Assembly (NCBI GenBank): GCA_003529225.1
Contig: DOJM01000055.1
Coordinates: forward strand, 1-5,610
Direction of reading: 5' to 3'
Origin: Paenibacillus sp.
GTDB taxonomy: Bacteria > Bacillota > Bacilli > Paenibacillales > Paenibacillaceae
Length of the DNA: 5,610 bases
Part shown: in pieces, positions 1 through 5,095 of the stretch
Numbering within the stretch: the stretch's first letter is position 1
Layout of the letters: every line of letters begins with the position of its first letter
The notes under the pieces: model-generated
Seen by the model: the letters and a program-made list of their open reading frames with translations, nothing else
Told to the model about the DNA's origin: nothing
Database searches by the model: none
Made by a program: the position numbers and the translations under genes

Positions 1-1
1 C

Positions 2-1195
2 GGCGGCCGCGCACTAATTCCTATCGCCTTCACCATCGTTTTCGACATTTACCCTCCTGAAAAAAGAGGAAAGCTGACCGGCCTGTTCGGTGCCGTTTTC
101 GGAATCTCCAGTGTACTCGGACCATTATTGGGTGCATATATTACCGACTATGTAGGCTGGCAGTGGGTATTTTACATTAACCTCCCGCTCGGAATTATTG
201 CGCTTTTTCTGATCACAACTTCTTACAAAGAATCGATCTCTCACGCTAAACAGCGCATCGACTGGGGCGGAGCCTTCACTCTCGTCGGCGCTATTATCTG
301 CCTAATGTTTGCGCTAGAACTGGGAGGCAATCAATATGCTTGGGATTCTAGTGTCATTCTCGGCTTATTCATCGGCTTCGCTGTACTCTTGCTGGCATTC
401 ATCCTCATTGAGAGAGTGGCGGCTGAACCTGTTATCTCGTTCGCGATGTTCAGTAAACGGTTGTTTGCAACAAGTAGTGTGACAGCCTTGTTCTATGGCT
501 CTGCCTTTATCGTAGCCACCATCTACATTCCTATCTTTGTACAGGGCGTATTTGGCGGCTCCGCTACGAACTCTGGACTGATCCTCATGCCGATGATGAT
601 CGGTACGGTCGTGGGCAGTCAGACCGGTGGGCTACTTACAACCAAAACCAGCTTCCGCAACATTATGATCCTATCCGCAGTCTGCTTTGTCGCAGGTGTC
701 TACAGTCTAAGCACTTTGTCACCAGATACCTCCCGTCTCATGCTTAATGTATTCATGGCCTTAACTGGATTCGGCGTGGGCTTCTCCTTCTCCGTGCTAA
801 GCATGGCAGCTATCCATAACTTCGATATGCGCCAACGCGGTTCGGCAACATCAACAAGTACCTTTATGCGCTCGCTTGGGATGACGCCGGGGATTACGAT
901 CTTCGGTATTATTCAGCGTAACAACTTCACTAGCAGCATTAGCGAAGCTTTTGGCGGAAGTGAGCAGTCAGCAGCCTTCGGCGATCCACGGGCAGCCCTG
1001 ACACCTGAAGCAAGAGCCAAAATCCCACCTGAAATTTTAGAGAAAATATCTAGTGCACTGTCCTCTTCAATCGCACATACCTTTATGTGGGCCTTGATTC
1101 CTGCCGTCCTTGGTTTAGTCTTTGTGCTGCTTATGCCAAAAGACCGCCTCACCATTCCGGGTAAAACTGCTCAGGCGTCCGAGGGTAAAAGGTAA
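2..1195 (+). CDS. MFS drug-efflux transporter, DHA2 (EmrB/QacA-like), 5' end outside window
   Basis: This is an integral membrane proton-driven drug exporter of the 14-helix DHA2 group, and 397 residues are visible. The frame is open from base 2 without a stop, so the gene begins upstream; a TTG at 128 is internal and not the start. Visible residues about 35-66 carry the family hallmark around helix 5: GISSVLGPLLGAY (motif C, with Ala where Gly-Gly is common), then GWQWVFYINLPLG. Many hydrophobic helices follow. A hydrophilic stretch lies at about nt 925-1060 before the last helix, as is usual near the C terminus of DHA2 proteins, and the protein ends in a short basic tail. From the position of motif C, roughly 110-125 N-terminal residues are missing (inference). 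The stop is 5 bp before a PadR regulator, so the two are probably co-transcribed and the pump is probably under that regulator. Substrate cannot be told from sequence. Confidence 0.93.
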   Translation, partial: GGRALIPIAFTIVFDIYPPEKRGKLTGLFGAVFGISSVLGPLLGAYITDYVGWQWVFYINLPLGIIALFLITTSYKESISHAKQRIDWGGAFTLVGAIICLMFALELGGNQYAWDSSVILGLFIGFAVLLLAFILIERVAAEPVISFAMFSKRLFATSSVTALFYGSAFIVATIYIPIFVQGVFGGSATNSGLILMPMMIGTVVGSQTGGLLTTKTSFRNIMILSAVCFVAGVYSLSTLSPDTSRLMLNVFMALTGFGVGFSFSVLSMAAIHNFDMRQRGSATSTSTFMRSLGMTPGITIFGIIQRNNFTSSISEAFGGSEQSAAFGDPRAALTPEARAKIPPEILEKISSALSSSIAHTFMWALIPAVLGLVFVLLMPKDRLTIPGKTAQASEGKR

Positions 1196-1200
1196 CTATT

Positions 1201-1764
1201 ATGTCGATGAAATTGGCTATTCTCGGACTATTGCTTGAACGGAATATGCATCCCTATGAAATTACAATAGTCATGAAAGAACGCTCCATGGACCGGATTA
1301 CAAAGCTCCAGCTTGGGTCTCTCTACTACGCTGTCGATAAACTTGCAAAAGATGGCTATATAGAAGCTTTAGAGGTGATTAGCAGCAGTGATCGCCCAGA
1401 CAAAACCATTTACGGTATTACTGAGCAAGGTAAAAATTTATTCGAGCAGTTAATTCTACAGCAAATTAAAAAGAACGAGCCCTTCTATCATCCGATGTAT
1501 ATGGCTCTAGCCATGTCCCGTCATGTTGATCAAAACAAGGTGGAGAAGCTGCTCGAAGAACGTATTCGGGAAACCGAACATCAGGTGAATCTGGCTTATC
1601 AGGTATATGAAGAACATATTCCTATTGTTCCTCGTTCCGCCCTTCATCTCATGTACGGCACCTATGAACACACCCTTATTGAATTAAAATGCCTGCAACG
1701 TCTCTATGATGATGTTGTAGCACGCAAGTTGAATGACATTGGAACACCACTTAATACAGAGTAG
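1201..1764 (+). CDS. PadR-family transcriptional regulator
   Basis: A 187-residue cytoplasmic DNA-binding protein of the PadR family, whose members commonly repress a neighbouring efflux pump until a toxic ligand binds. Residues 1-80 form the winged helix: the start MSMKLAILGLLL and HPYEITIVMKERS are typical of helix 1-2, LQLGSLYYAVDKLAKDGYIE is the family's recognition-helix signature, and KTIYGITEQGK is the wing. Residues about 90-175 are mostly helical, with charged heptad-like segments (KVEKLLEERIRETEHQV), fitting the C-terminal dimerisation domain of the longer PadR subgroup. The ATG at 1201 is preceded by AAAAGG at 1187-1192; an in-frame ATG at 1207 is a possible alternative. It follows the transporter stop by 5 bp and ends inside the stem of an intrinsic terminator, so it is the last gene of that operon. 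The ligand and operator are not visible, because the operon promoter lies outside the window. Confidence 0.92.
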   Translation: MSMKLAILGLLLERNMHPYEITIVMKERSMDRITKLQLGSLYYAVDKLAKDGYIEALEVISSSDRPDKTIYGITEQGKNLFEQLILQQIKKNEPFYHPMYMALAMSRHVDQNKVEKLLEERIRETEHQVNLAYQVYEEHIPIVPRSALHLMYGTYEHTLIELKCLQRLYDDVVARKLNDIGTPLNTE

Positions 1765-1791
1765 AGTCCTTAGGACCTCTACTCTTTTTTT
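1758..1791 (+). terminator. Rho-independent terminator of the efflux-PadR operon
   Basis: AGAGTAGAGTCC (1758-1769) pairs with GGACCTCTACTCT (1773-1785) across a TTA loop. The stem has 12 pairs with a single bulged C at 1776, and it runs into seven T residues (1785-1791). The left arm contains the TAG stop of the PadR gene. Confidence 0.9.
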
Positions 1792-1833
1792 CGCTTTTTC
1801 AGAGACAATAAATATCATACTAGAATCTAAGCG

Positions 1834-1853
1834 TGTACAATATGTACGTGTAC
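1834..1853. promoter_or_regulatory. Three TGTAC copies upstream of the aldo/keto reductase, possible operator
   Basis: TGTAC occurs at 1834-1838, 1843-1847 and 1849-1853. The first two lie within GTACA-ATA-TGTAC (1835-1847), a 5-bp inverted repeat. TACAAT at 1836-1841 resembles a -10 element, but no convincing -35 sits 16-18 bp upstream. Another -10-like hexamer, TATCAT, is at 1813-1818. The site is in the right place for a regulator of the reductase gene, but no specific protein can be named. Confidence 0.3.
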
Positions 1854-1869
1854 GCAATCATATTTTCCT

Positions 1870-1876
1870 AGGAGGA
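1870..1876 (+). promoter_or_regulatory. Shine-Dalgarno site that fixes the TTG start of the aldo/keto reductase
   Basis: AGGAGGA is a near-perfect anti-16S match. The TTG at 1883 lies 6 bases after it; the next TTG (1886) is 9 bases away. The frame is open further upstream, but the homologous protein begins only here (LRTLPLNKRGIPASRIALG), so this site sets the start. Confidence 0.8.
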
Positions 1877-1882
1877 ATCACA

Positions 1883-2858
1883 TTGTTGAGAACGCTGCCT
1901 TTAAACAAGCGCGGTATACCAGCCAGCCGTATTGCTCTAGGTTGTATGGGATTTGGTGGGGGCTGGGATCATGAACCGATTACCGCCGAGAATGTTAAGC
2001 AAGGACATACGGCCGTCGACGCTGCACTTTCTATTGGCATCAATATGTTTGATCACGCAGATATTTATACCCGTGGTAAAGCCGAAAAGGTATTCGGTCA
2101 AATCTTTAAAGAACGCCCAGGACTCCGCGAAGAAATCATTATTCAATCGAAGTGCGGTATTAAGCTAATGGAGCCTGGAGACAGCTCTAATGTGTTCGAT
2201 TTCTCAAGCCAGCATATTCTAAGCAGTAGATGGAATATTGTCACGACTAGGAACGGAATATATCGATATTCTGCTGCTGCATCGACCTGATCCTTTAATG
2301 GATCCGGAGGAAGTGGCCTCTGCTTTGCATCAATTAAAGGCAACAGGTAAAGTTCGTCATTTCGGCGTCTCCAATATGAGCGCAGCGCAGATCAAAATGC
2401 TGCAAGCCTATTGCGATGAACCCTTTATCGTAAACCAGCTACACATGAGCCTAGCCAAGCTAAGCTGGGTCGATGCTGGAATCAGTGTAAACCGTGAACC
2501 TTGGAAGGATATTACCTTTCCCGAGGGGACCCTTGAACATTGTCGAATGGAGAACATTCAGCTTCAAGCTTGGGGCCCACTCGCACAAGGCATATTTAGC
2601 GGACGTTCATTAGAGGATCAACCTGAGAATATCGTCCAGACAGCTGCCATGGTTAAACAACTTGCAGATGAAAAAGGAACAACACCCGAAGCCATAGTGC
2701 TATCCTGGCTAATGACACATCCAGCAGCTATTCAGCCTGTGATTGGGACTGTGAATCCGCAGCGCATCGCTGCCTGCGCGAATGCGGACAAGCTGGAGCT
2801 TACTCGTAAAGAATGGTATGACCTATATGTTAGTTCACGTGGTACTCGCCTTCCCTAA
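1883..2858 (+). pseudogene. Aldo/keto reductase, YdhF-like, split by a frameshift
   Basis: This is an NAD(P)H-dependent aldo/keto reductase of the cytoplasmic (beta/alpha)8 type, closest in character to E. coli YdhF. The catalytic tetrad is encoded: D57 and Y62 in FDHADIY, K90 in QSKCG, and H134 (repaired numbering) in LLLHRPDPLMD. The C-terminal half continues normally (GKVRHFGVSN, QAWGPLAQGIFSG, IQPVIGTVNPQRI) to the TAA at 2856-2858. The reading frame changes between about 2225 and 2228. Upstream codons read ...HILS and downstream codons read VDGILSRLGTEYIDILLLH. Alignment from memory with YdhF (HIIKSAEQSLINL) needs one more residue, so loss of two bases (AGTGTAGAT to AGTAGAT) fits better than gain of one. 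Repaired, the protein would be 325 residues, normal for the family. As given, translation stops at 2288-2290 after 135 residues, about 20 of them garbled, without His134. The rest is intact, so this is either a very recent mutation or a sequencing error. Confidence 0.85.
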
Positions 2859-2890
2859 TAGAGCCCACAATTAAACTCGCAAGCATTCTT

Positions 2891-2930
2891 AATAGCCTAA
2901 TCATGCCTCTCGCATGATTAGGCTATTTTT
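2891..2930 (+). terminator. Rho-independent terminator after the aldo/keto reductase
   Basis: AATAGCCTAATCATGC (2891-2906) is perfectly complementary to 2912-2927: 16 pairs with a CTCTC loop, followed by T residues at 2926-2930. It separates the reductase from the matrix operon. There is no matching A-run on the left side, so it appears to act on + strand transcripts only. Confidence 0.92.
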
Positions 2931-2951
2931 AATACAATCCCCTCTTACATA

Positions 2952-3032
2952 TCGTTCTTTATTACGAATAAAAATAGATATAAAGCGATAAAACGAGATA
3001 AATAGAGATAAATTAACATTTTCGTTCTTTAT
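2952..3032 (+). repeat. 11-bp direct repeat carrying GTTCTTT (SinR-box-like), copies 70 bp apart
   Basis: TCGTTCTTTAT occurs exactly at 2952-2962 and again at 3022-3032. The core GTTCTTT (2954-2960 and 3024-3030) fits the GTTCTYT box reported for the biofilm repressor SinR of B. subtilis, which controls eps and tapA-sipW-tasA there. The second copy ends 21 bp before a TTGACA hexamer. The same 7-mer also occurs by chance inside coding sequence here (1276-1282, 1470-1476 and 2108-2114 on the minus strand), so the repetition and position matter more than a single match. Confidence 0.6.
2961..3012. repeat. 10-bp periodic GATA/A-run array between the two GTTCTTT boxes
   Basis: GATA falls at 2977, 2987, 2997 and 3007, exactly every 10 bp, in degenerate decamers such as TAAAGCGATA, AAACGAGATA and AATAGAGATA. 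Short A-runs recur in phase (2970-2974, 2982-2984, 2990-2993, 3000-3002, 3010-3012). Phased A-runs are known to bend DNA, so this is probably a curved segment or a set of same-face binding sites. The function is inferred. Confidence 0.55.
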
Positions 3033-3051
3033 AGAGCACAAACGAGACTTA

Positions 3052-3087
3052 TTGACAGTTTTCTTTTCATTTTATTCCATGTATTAT
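3052..3087 (+). promoter_or_regulatory. Candidate sigma-A promoter of the matrix operon
   Basis: TTGACA at 3052-3057 is a perfect -35 hexamer. At a 17-bp spacing the -10 position holds TTCCAT (3075-3080), a poor match. A better -10, TATTAT (3082-3087), has only a weak TTTTCT (3059-3064) at the right distance. Transcription would start about 3088-3095, giving a leader of about 70-80 bases that includes the inverted repeat at 3102-3117. Weak -10 elements are common at regulated promoters. The exact start is uncertain. Confidence 0.5.
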
Positions 3088-3101
3088 TCATTACAGAAGT
3101 T

Positions 3102-3117
3102 GTTCTCAATAAAGAAC
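3102..3117. promoter_or_regulatory. Inverted repeat of SinR-like boxes, candidate operator
   Basis: GTTCTCAATAAAGAAC contains GTTCT (3102-3106) and its complement AGAAC (3113-3117) with 6 bases between. The right arm read on the minus strand is GTTCTTT, identical to the cores at 2954 and 3024; the left arm, GTTCTCA, misses the GTTCTYT consensus at its last base. It lies just downstream of the candidate promoter and 48 bp before the CTG start, where a bound repressor could block transcription. That SinR or a relative binds here is inferred. Confidence 0.55.
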
Positions 3118-3150
3118 AATAATAACGAACCTAAGAAACTCAAGACATTG

Positions 3151-3158
3151 AGGGGAGG
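3151..3158 (+). promoter_or_regulatory. Shine-Dalgarno site pointing to a CTG start
   Basis: AGGGGAGGT is followed 8 bases after its GGAGG by an in-frame CTG at 3166. No ATG or GTG is available at a proper distance. The in-frame TTG codons at 3052 and 3148 lack a ribosome binding site, and 3052 is the putative -35 element. An ATT at 3160 is too close. Confidence 0.65.
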
Positions 3159-3165
3159 TATTCCT

Positions 3166-4422
3166 CTGAGACCCAGATCAGCAAAAAGAAGACCTAAACG
3201 AAAGAAGCAAATCGGATTACGTGTTCTGCAATCAGGAATGGCTGTCTCCGTTTTGTTTCTAACTACCTCGCAGCAAGTGGGTAGTACCTATGGTGGTTTT
3301 GGAGCTACTACGCAAACCACTAGCACAATTAGCTTTTGCGAAGTATTTCCAAACTCGATCAAGGATCTTTTAACAGAACTCAAAGATCATATCGAAAGAG
3401 CTACTACTTTAAAAGGATCGCTGCAAAGCTATACCCCTTCAGGCAGTCTCTCAGACGTTTCGGGAATAGAAGGCATGACGCTGGATGAGCTTGATGTCGC
3501 AGCACAAGAGATTTCCTCGCAAATCTCTGCGCTTCAATCTCAAATCGATGGCGTGAATGAGCAACTAGCCACCAACAGCCAAATTTGGAACGAAATCAAT
3601 AGTGAGCTGAACGCAGCAGCAGCCGTCTTATTCCAGATTGGAGGATATATGACCTCTCTAGATTCAAACTGTCTAGAAATCAAGGATGAACAATTCTTCA
3701 CAGAGCTGCAAAGTAGTCTGAATCAAAGTGGCGTAATCTCTGAATCCTTGAATGCATCCTTAAATGGAGTCATCCAATACCTAAACTCCATACACGACAT
3801 CGGCCTTCCATTCGCTTCGGTAGTGACCAGTGATGTATATGGACAGCCCGAGTTACGCAACGAGGCGTTTCAGCAGCCGTTACCTTTCCTGATTCCATTT
3901 AGTCAGCCGGCCGGCAATATCTCTAGCGAACTTACCTCCACTTATGAAAATCTCAATACTGAAATGAATGGTCTTAAAGAATCGGCTACTTCAGGAATCA
4001 GTAATCTTCAGAGTCAGCTCCAATTGATCAGCCAAACCCGCGAACAACAATTGGAAGCGCTCGAGAAAGCCCGACTAGAGGCGCTGGAACAAGCGAAGAA
4101 AGAAGAGGAACGTTTGGCACTTGCGAAAAAAGAAAAGCAAGAAGCCGAGGACAAAGCGAAAGCTGAAGCTGAAGAGAAAGCAAAAACAGAAGTGACTCCA
4201 CCGACAGGTGAAGCTGCTCCAGAGAACATAAATAAAGAGCAACCTGAAGCCCCAGCCATTAACCCGGTCGATCCGGAAATTGGTGAAGAGCCGACGATTC
4301 CACAAGATGTACCACAGCAAAAGGTTCCTCAGGAGACGCCAAAGGCGGAAGATACAACCTCTTCCACACCGGCAGCAACACTAGCTCCTACGGCCCCTCA
4401 ACAAGACAAAGGTGGAGAATAA
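3166..4422 (+). CDS. TapA-like matrix-operon protein with SipW-type signal, coiled coils and Pro/Glu-rich tail
   Basis: A secreted protein of about 418 residues heading a sipW-tasA operon, the place held by tapA (fibre assembly/anchoring) in B. subtilis. Residues 1-22 are very basic (RPRSAKRRPKRKK), 24-38 are hydrophobic, and 39-52 (GSTYGGFGATTQTT) parallel the TasA signal end GGTFAYFSDTATST, so SipW would probably cut near residue 43. C58 and C169 could form a disulfide outside the cell. Helical, Gln/Ser/Leu-rich segments lie at about 105-150. A long charged coiled coil at about 280-342 is rich in Glu, Lys and Ala, followed by a disordered Pro/Glu/Thr tail to the end. No LPXTG, membrane anchor or choline-binding repeat is visible. 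It is much longer than B. subtilis TapA (about 250 residues), and similarity is limited to the signal region, the following FC motif and context. The name is therefore a positional inference and the gene may be lineage-specific. The start is chosen from the ribosome binding site. Its stop is 1 bp from the sipW ATG. Confidence 0.75.
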   Translation: MRPRSAKRRPKRKKQIGLRVLQSGMAVSVLFLTTSQQVGSTYGGFGATTQTTSTISFCEVFPNSIKDLLTELKDHIERATTLKGSLQSYTPSGSLSDVSGIEGMTLDELDVAAQEISSQISALQSQIDGVNEQLATNSQIWNEINSELNAAAAVLFQIGGYMTSLDSNCLEIKDEQFFTELQSSLNQSGVISESLNASLNGVIQYLNSIHDIGLPFASVVTSDVYGQPELRNEAFQQPLPFLIPFSQPAGNISSELTSTYENLNTEMNGLKESATSGISNLQSQLQLISQTREQQLEALEKARLEALEQAKKEEERLALAKKEKQEAEDKAKAEAEEKAKTEVTPPTGEAAPENINKEQPEAPAINPVDPEIGEEPTIPQDVPQQKVPQETPKAEDTTSSTPAATLAPTAPQQDKGGE

Positions 4423-4423
4423 T

Positions 4424-5011
4424 ATGCGGATTAAAAAAATGATCAACAATACATTATCGAGCATCATGCTTGTGATATTCATTCTGCTGGTGGTAGCCGT
4501 AGTTTTATCAAAGGCCTCCGGCGGTGAACCTGCCTTCTTCGGATACCAGATCAAATCGGTACTCTCAGGTTCGATGGAACCAGGGATTCAGACCGGATCG
4601 ATTGTCGCTTTAAAGCCCGGAGGAGATATGAATCGTTTCGAAAAGGGCGATGTTATCACCTTTAGAAATGAAGAAAACCTGCTCATTACTCACCGTGTTG
4701 TAGAAGCAACAATGAACAAAGCTACTGGTGAAGCCATGTATCGTACGAAAGGCGATAACAATGATGCACCTGATATGAACCCTACCAGTTCCACGAATGT
4801 TGTAGCTGAGTATACAGGGGTCACCGTACCTTACGTAGGTTACGCTATGAATTTCGCGGTTTCCAAAGCTGGAAGTGTCGTGCTCATGATCGTACCAGGC
4901 TTGATGCTCCTGCTCTATGCCCTGTATTCATCATGGAAGGCTGTAGCTGCTCTCGAAAAGAAAAATGCAGCCATACTGCCTGCCTCTCCACCCCCAACCG
5001 AAATACAGTAA
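4424..5011 (+). CDS. sipW: Signal peptidase I of the ER type, SipW
   Basis: A membrane-bound signal peptidase (family S26B) of 195 residues. In Bacillus it removes the signal peptides of TasA and TapA and so is needed for matrix fibres. One N-terminal membrane helix (residues 12-29) precedes the catalytic domain. Box B is SGSMEPG with nucleophile Ser50. Box D is ITHRVV, with His90 in place of the Lys of ordinary bacterial signal peptidases, which is the mark of the archaeal/ER type. Box E is YRTKGDNNDAPD (Asp111, Asp117). A second membrane helix at about 153-172 is followed by a short Pro-rich tail, so this is a full-length protein with all key residues. ATG 4424 is preferred because AAAGGTGGAG lies at 4408-4416; a GTG at 4412 overlaps that site. 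It is spaced 1 bp from the preceding gene, implying translational coupling, and its likely substrates flank it on both sides. Confidence 0.95.
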   Translation: MRIKKMINNTLSSIMLVIFILLVVAVVLSKASGGEPAFFGYQIKSVLSGSMEPGIQTGSIVALKPGGDMNRFEKGDVITFRNEENLLITHRVVEATMNKATGEAMYRTKGDNNDAPDMNPTSSTNVVAEYTGVTVPYVGYAMNFAVSKAGSVVLMIVPGLMLLLYALYSSWKAVAALEKKNAAILPASPPPTEIQ

Positions 5012-5025
5012 TTCGTTGATTGTCC

Positions 5026-5048
5026 GCTTCCGCTTACGAACCGGAAGT
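5026..5048 (+). other. Small hairpin in the sipW-tasA gap
   Basis: CTTCCG (5027-5032) pairs with CGGAAG (5042-5047) around a 9-base loop, extended by a G-T pair. There is no T-run after it, so it is not a classical terminator. It could mark an mRNA processing point or protect the tasA message. A -10-like TATAAA (5056-5061) follows, but its -35 is poor, so a separate tasA promoter is only a possibility. Confidence 0.35.
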
Positions 5049-5079
5049 TACAATATATAAAATTTAACCACAAAAACCG

Positions 5080-5085
5080 AGGAGG
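5080..5085 (+). promoter_or_regulatory. Strong Shine-Dalgarno site of tasA
   Basis: A perfect AGGAGG lies 10 bases before the ATG at 5096. It is clearly stronger than the sites of the two upstream genes, fitting a structural protein needed in excess over its peptidase. Confidence 0.8.
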
Positions 5086-5095
5086 AATTTTAATT

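Noticed and set aside
913..1155. Minus-strand open frame inside the transporter gene
   Set aside because: It is antisense to a clear membrane-protein gene, with no family features and no initiation site.
128..1195. Transporter starting at TTG 128
   Set aside because: Helix and motif-C sequence continue in frame upstream to base 2, and no ribosome binding site precedes 128, so the gene simply enters from outside.
1733..2290. A 185-residue protein starting at 1733
   Set aside because: The first 50 codons run through the end of the PadR gene and its terminator; similarity to aldo/keto reductases begins only at TTG 1883.
1937..2343. Short open frames on both strands within the reductase gene
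   Set aside because: They overlap conserved reductase sequence and have low-complexity or unrecognisable products.
2238..2858. Independent gene for the C-terminal half of the reductase starting at TTG 2238
   Set aside because: There is no good ribosome binding site, and the fragment lacks the Asp, Tyr and Lys of the active site. It is the second half of a broken gene.
3052..3165. N-terminal extension of the TapA-like protein from TTG 3052
   Set aside because: The TTG is part of a perfect -35 hexamer, there is no ribosome binding site, and the codons read through the inverted repeat and leader.
4014..4320. Two minus-strand open frames opposite the coiled coil, Ser/Phe/Ala-rich
   Set aside because: Their composition is the mirror of GAA/GCG/AAA-rich coiled-coil codons; they are compositional shadows.
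4190..4419. LPXTG or other cell-wall anchor in the Pro-rich tail
   Set aside because: I searched the tail and found no LPXTG-like motif, hydrophobic segment or basic end.
4412..4423. GTG 4412 as sipW start
   Set aside because: It lies inside the AAAGGTGGAG ribosome binding site that serves ATG 4424.
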